64,000 nucleotides of DNA, from the NCBI GenBank assembly GCA_022606425.2, contig JAHDVF020000445.1, forward strand, positions 124,001-188,000. Reading direction: 5' to 3'. The notes under the pieces were generated by a model, which had not been told where the DNA came from, searched no databases, and saw only the letters and a list, made by a program, of their open reading frames with translations. Shown piece by piece: positions 60,641 to 64,000 of this stretch (positions are counted from its first letter, which is position 1; each line of letters begins with the position of its first letter). Made by a program: the position numbers and the translations under genes. This DNA comes from Lepidostoma basale (lineage: Eukaryota > Arthropoda > Insecta > Trichoptera > Lepidostomatidae).

Positions 60641-61317
60641 CTCTACAATTTTTATGCTTTAACTTTTTTATGCATGACATTTAAGGCTATTGAAGTTCCA
60701 GTACAGCACTGAATAAAAGCGAGTTCAGAGAGTGTGCGAGCAGTAGAAGAAACGCACCGGAGAAGCATCGCGCTTGACAAAGTCGGGACGCTTTGATCAC
60801 AAAAGCTAAGTGTTTACAAGTAAAAAAAAAAACAATAATGGCATTTCAGCGGCATACCAGTCCGCGTCTGGGTATTTCGCTTATTTTTGTATAACGTCGA
60901 ATTGATTTTTTCTTGTGAAAATTCTTAGGAGCAGACATGCAAACATAATAGGTAATTCATTTTTTCATCAGAATTTCATATTTTTAGGTTTTTATTCAAA
61001 ACACATATAAAGTACGTGTACTTACATTTATACCATAAAGATTTATCCAATACACGTGTATTATATTTATATTTAAATAACAGTTTTGTAATGAAAAATA
61101 TGTCATTATTTCGAGTTCGTATTTTTTCCATTAATATTAAATTTATACTTTTATTCCTTCAATCTGCAAATTGCATTCATAAGTACACACCTTTCTAATT
61201 CAAGCCATAAACTAATTTTAATAACGCCATGCATTTCATTTTTCATTGAGTGTAATAATTAGATTATAAATAATGAAAATAAAAATGAAATTAATAATAA
61301 TAATAGTAATAATAAAT
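60641..61317. other. GC-richer stretch then AT-rich DNA, unassigned
   Basis: 60700-60890 includes GAATAAAAGCGAGTTCAGAG and CGCACCGGAGAAGCATCGCG. A promoter or LTR was considered and not supported. Confidence 0.25.
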
Positions 61318-61865
61318 AATGAAATTAATGGACTAAGCTGGGCAGGTTTCGGAAACATGAGTTACATCCTTAAAAACCGGAAAATACCGATTAGCCTGAA
61401 ACGAAAAGTCTGTGAAGCCTGCGTTTTGCCAGTTGGTACTTATGGTCTCGAAACTGTTACATTGTCCAAACAAAGTGCCGAGAAACTACAAGTGACCCAA
61501 AGAGCCATAGAAAGAGCCATGTTAGGAATAAGCCTAAGAGACAGAGTCAGAAACGATGCGGTGAGAGAAAAAACAAAGTTCACTGACATCATCCACCGGG
61601 TGGCGACTCTAAAATGGCAATAGGCAGGTCATGTAGCCAGAAGCTCAGATGAAAAGTGGACAAGCAGACTGCTGACTTGGAGACCGTGGACGGCCAAGAG
61701 AAGTGCAGGGCGACGAAGGATGATCTGAACAGTCACGTCGGAATAACCTGGATGCAGTCTGCACAGGACAGAGTGATATGGAAACGAATGGAGGAGGCCT
61801 TTGTCCAGGAGTGGACGGGAATAGGCCGAGGAAGAAAAAAAAGAAGAAAATTAAAAAATAATTAT
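61318..61865 (+). mobile_element. RTE-B fragment
   Basis: Open frame includes LSWAGFGNMSYILKNRKIPI, SLKRKVCEACVLPVGTYGLE, TVTLSKQSAEKLQVTQRAIE, RAMLGISLRDRVRNDAVREK, then a stop at LKWQ*. The frame continues as MDKQTADLETVDGQE (shifted) to EEAFVQEWTGIGRGRKKRRK. Confidence 0.88.
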
Positions 61866-61894
61866 AAATTTCTTTAAAGTAAATATTAAGATTA

Positions 61895-62015
61895 ATTTTA
61901 CGTGATTTTATTGCTTCGGCAGCTAGTTGCCATCTTCTGGTCTATGCGAGCTGCCGAAACTTTTCGAAGCCATAGCACCAAGTGGAATAAATCTTAATAT
62001 GCATTACAAAAGATT
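61895..62015. repeat. HH-D palindromic relic
   Basis: TTCGGCAGCTAGTTGCCATCTTCTGG and GCGAGCTGCCGAAACTTTTCGAAG oppose each other. Minus strand has CAGAAGA-T-GGCAAC...GCTGCCGAAGC. Confidence 0.5.
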
Positions 62016-62209
62016 TTGTTTTTATTTTTTTTATTGTTTACAATGAACTTCTAACAAAAAAATTAATTAACAACTTTAATATTTTGAATAATTGTGTATG
62101 ATTTATTTTCATCAAATGAAAATAATTAAATTTTAATTATACCTTGAAGCATGAAAAAGCTTGTAAATTATGTTTACTCTAAAAAAAATTAAATTATTAC
62201 CATTTACGA

Positions 62210-62450
62210 ATTTGATTTGGTATTGATGTAACACTCTATAATGAAATGTTGACGAAAACGAACGTTTTCTAGAAGTGTTATTGAATTTTACAGGAGTGAT
62301 ATGTTTTCCCTATTGATCGATTTATTTCTGTTTGTTCTGCATGCTTCTCTTGATATTTAATAATGCAGCAAGGCGAAACACGTCGTTCCTGTAAAATAAA
62401 ATAAACCTTAGAGTAAACGTATGTTTTTCATCAATGTTATTTTGAATAAG
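62210..62450. repeat. HH-C-like palindromic element, diverged
   Basis: AACGAACGTTTTCTAGAAGTG...GTGATATGTTTTCCC and GCAGCAAGGCGAAACACGTC...GTAAAATAAAATAAACC. Confidence 0.55.
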
Positions 62451-62574
62451 GCCTGGTTTGGGCATCAGAGAGAACAAAGATACCACGAACATTCAAATTC
62501 TAAATCATATTAAAATCTCTACTTTTTAAAATTATGATATAAATATCCATTTTTATCGTTTAAGAACACGGGAT

Positions 62575-62700
62575 ATAAATCTCTAAATAAATCTATTAAT
62601 TTGAATGAAAACATCAGTTTTCTAGAAGTTTTATTATTTGTATTAGAATGTCATATTTCGACTTGAAGCTTTCATGCTTTGCCATATGATAATTACAAAT
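62575..62700. repeat. HH-C left arm fragment
   Basis: AATGAAAACATCAGTTTTCTAGAAGTTTTATTA then TCATATTTCGACTTG; right arm missing. Confidence 0.5.
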
Positions 62701-62819
62701 ACCTGGCGTTTTTAATTATATTAACTAACCTTATTAGAGAAATTATATATTTAGATTCGGAGAATGAAAAGTGCGTTTTTTTAGAGGTATACATAACATA
62801 ATCAAAATGAAAAAAAAAA

Positions 62820-63093
62820 CACATTAAAATAAGAAAATCAAATGATTTTACTGAAATCTCTTGATTGAAGTTCATTTGAAATAATAATTAAATATAACGA
62901 TGTTTTTTTACTACTTCCACTTTTGTCTTTATTTAGACAGCGACCGATTTCGCCTGGCTCGCTGGCATCGACAGACTGGTGATTGCACTACTGACCAGTC
63001 TGTCGATGCCAGCGAGCCTGGCGAAACCAGTCGCTGTCTAAATAAAGACAAAAGTGGAAGTAGTAAAAAAACATCGTTTTATTTAATTATTAC
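62820..63093. repeat. HH-B palindromic element, two hammerhead-like arms
   Basis: Arms 62876-62980 and 62992-63093 are near-perfect inverse copies. Plus motif: CTGTCGA-T-GCCAG-CGAGC-CTGGC-GAAACCAGTC-GCTG. It abuts the truncated mariner copy at 63094, so its insertion or a deletion removed the mariner end. Confidence 0.75.
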
Positions 63094-63535
63094 ATTAAAA
63101 TAATGTTCATGTCTATGATGTTGACTTTATTTAATAGATAATTTCATGACAATATTGTTTAAATGTGATTTCGGGCATATGAGGGCCATGGCTAGCTCGA
63201 ATGAAGCGCAATCGTGAAGTCCAATGTTCAACAATTGTCGTCTTTGCGTGTGCGTATTATCCACTAGAGTGTACGTGGTGCAAAAACGATCCACGTTCTC
63301 CGAATAACTTGTTCGGATGGACGATTATGTCGAACGTATAATGAACGTAGTGCACGATAAGTTTGGCGAACCGAACCATGATTTTCAAAATAAATTTGCA
63401 AAATTTACAATGGTCAATCTATTTATGGTAAAATGGCAAAACGTATTTACTAAAAATCAATTATCAACTGTCAAATTGACCGTCTGTAGAAACAATGTTG
63501 CCAGTTTAAAAACAAAACCTTTAAAAAAACACCCT
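63094..63535 (-). mobile_element. Mariner/Tc1-like element, inverted copy, one end lost
   Basis: Complement starts GGGTGTTTTTTTAAAGG and contains relics of the same transposase N-terminus (LTVDN...., FGEPNHDF on the other strand is a shadow). It has the same internal deletion as 54570-55418 and lacks the RTE-A insert, confirming that insertion's boundaries. Confidence 0.8.
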
Positions 63536-63539
63536 ATAG

Positions 63540-63640
63540 AAAGATGGCCAAGAATAGGAGCTAGTGAAGGACTGTTGTGGAGGAAGCCAAGTCCCACACC
63601 GGGATGTACTGCCGAGAAGAATAAGAAAAATGAGAAGAAC
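63540..63640 (+). mobile_element. RTE-H terminal fragment
   Basis: KDGQE-like then SEGLLWRKPSPTPGCTAEKN in the shifted frame; nucleotides TGTGGAGGAAGCCAAGTCCCACAC match 8700-8735. Confidence 0.65.
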
Positions 63641-63654
63641 TGACTATATTAGAA

Positions 63655-64000
63655 ATTCAAGAATCAATTGTGTATCAATAGAGACAAAGATGCAAATTGG
63701 AAACAGAATATGGTTGATCAAGGTGCTTACAGGACTTATGACCTGTCATTGGTTGGGTTAATCGCACGCTTAATGTAATACAACATTCCCCATTCCACCT
63801 TATTTTTTCTTATGACCACCATGTCTGACAAATTTTTGGAAGTTGTATATATGTTAATCTCCAACACCACCCTTTACGTGGTAGTATATTCAATCTACAC
63901 ACTAACGCCATCTATGAAGATTGTTTTTAAGCATTAAGCAGAAGATCTTTTTAACGCAATGTGAAAGGCTACCGCCATTTACCGCATTGCTAGAAAACGC
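63655..64000 (+). repeat. R repeat copy, reaching the window end
   Basis: AATTGTGTATCAATAGAGAC through GACCACCATGTCTGACAAAT to GGCTACCGCCATTTACCGCATTGC. Whether it continues beyond 64000 cannot be seen. Confidence 0.75.

Noticed and set aside
60700..60900. Promoter or retroviral-type leader (GAATAAAAG followed by a GC-rich leader and an ATG)
   Set aside because: The frame after the ATG closes within 20 codons and there is no repeat copy to define ends.

Overview
This window is non-coding eukaryotic DNA, AT-rich and packed with degraded transposable elements. It is most likely insect, probably Lepidoptera. I infer this from the style of the retroelement fragments and from the one host exon. 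There is no bacterial gene organisation, and I see no rRNA gene, canonical tRNA gene or CRISPR array.

Host gene content. I find one convincing host exon, 146 nt on the minus strand at 40917-41062. It has good splice sites on both sides. It encodes the start of an immunoglobulin domain ending in a Cys-...-Asn-Leu-Gly-Asp-Lys stretch typical of the insect Dpr (defective proboscis extension response) family. The rest of the window is then best read as very long introns of that gene. No second exon was found, so each flanking intron is at least 23 to 41 kb, unless the gene ends inside the window.

Repeat landscape. (1) Dozens of 5'-truncated, stop-ridden 3' ends of non-LTR retrotransposons. Most keep only the domain downstream of reverse transcriptase (motifs YGSEAW or YGCETW, then ...RWAGH or ...RWFGH..., then GRPR). 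I call the groups RTE-A (tails GTTA or TTG), RTE-B (GAA tail), RTE-C, -E, -F, -G and -H; the RTE assignment is from memory of similar insect proteins. A separate CR1/jockey-like group has a TTTGA-type tail. (2) SINE1, tRNA-derived with A and B boxes. SINE2, with a second tRNA-like head. T, a SINE-like unit whose last ~50 bp match the RTE-A 3' end. (3) DNA transposons: a hAT-type MITE with perfect 8-bp target duplication (43622-43870), hAT-like remnants, a mariner/Tc1-like element (54570-55418 and 63094-63535), and two unassigned inverted-repeat elements (29984-30243, 36155-36409). (4) A 330-350 bp unclassified repeat R near the right end. (5) Many palindromic or single-arm elements, called HH-A to HH-M here, each carrying a hammerhead-ribozyme-like core.

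The most interesting signal is group 5. At least eight distinct repeat families share one architecture: CUGANGA, one extra nucleotide (usually U), a 4-6 bp helix II, GAAAC, a tiny palindromic helix III (ACAUGU, ACCGGU or ACAGCUGU), then a UH cleavage site. Four copies keep every invariant core base (29925-29967, 26017-26060, 42646-42699, 33710-33757). This minimal-helix-III type I hammerhead is the kind described in Penelope-like retroelements and animal retrozymes. The elements are often arranged as head-to-head inverted pairs.

Nested insertions with readable target-site duplications give a relative chronology: T in RTE-A, RTE-A in mariner, RTE-A in R, RTE-C in RTE-A, CR1-like in RTE-F, and the hAT MITE in or beside SINE1. 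Several GC-richer islands (about 9.83-10.11, 14.93-15.17, 32.93-33.19, 35.69-35.90, 44.13-44.43 and 56.83-57.27 kb) match no repeat seen here and may be the surviving ancestral intron sequence.
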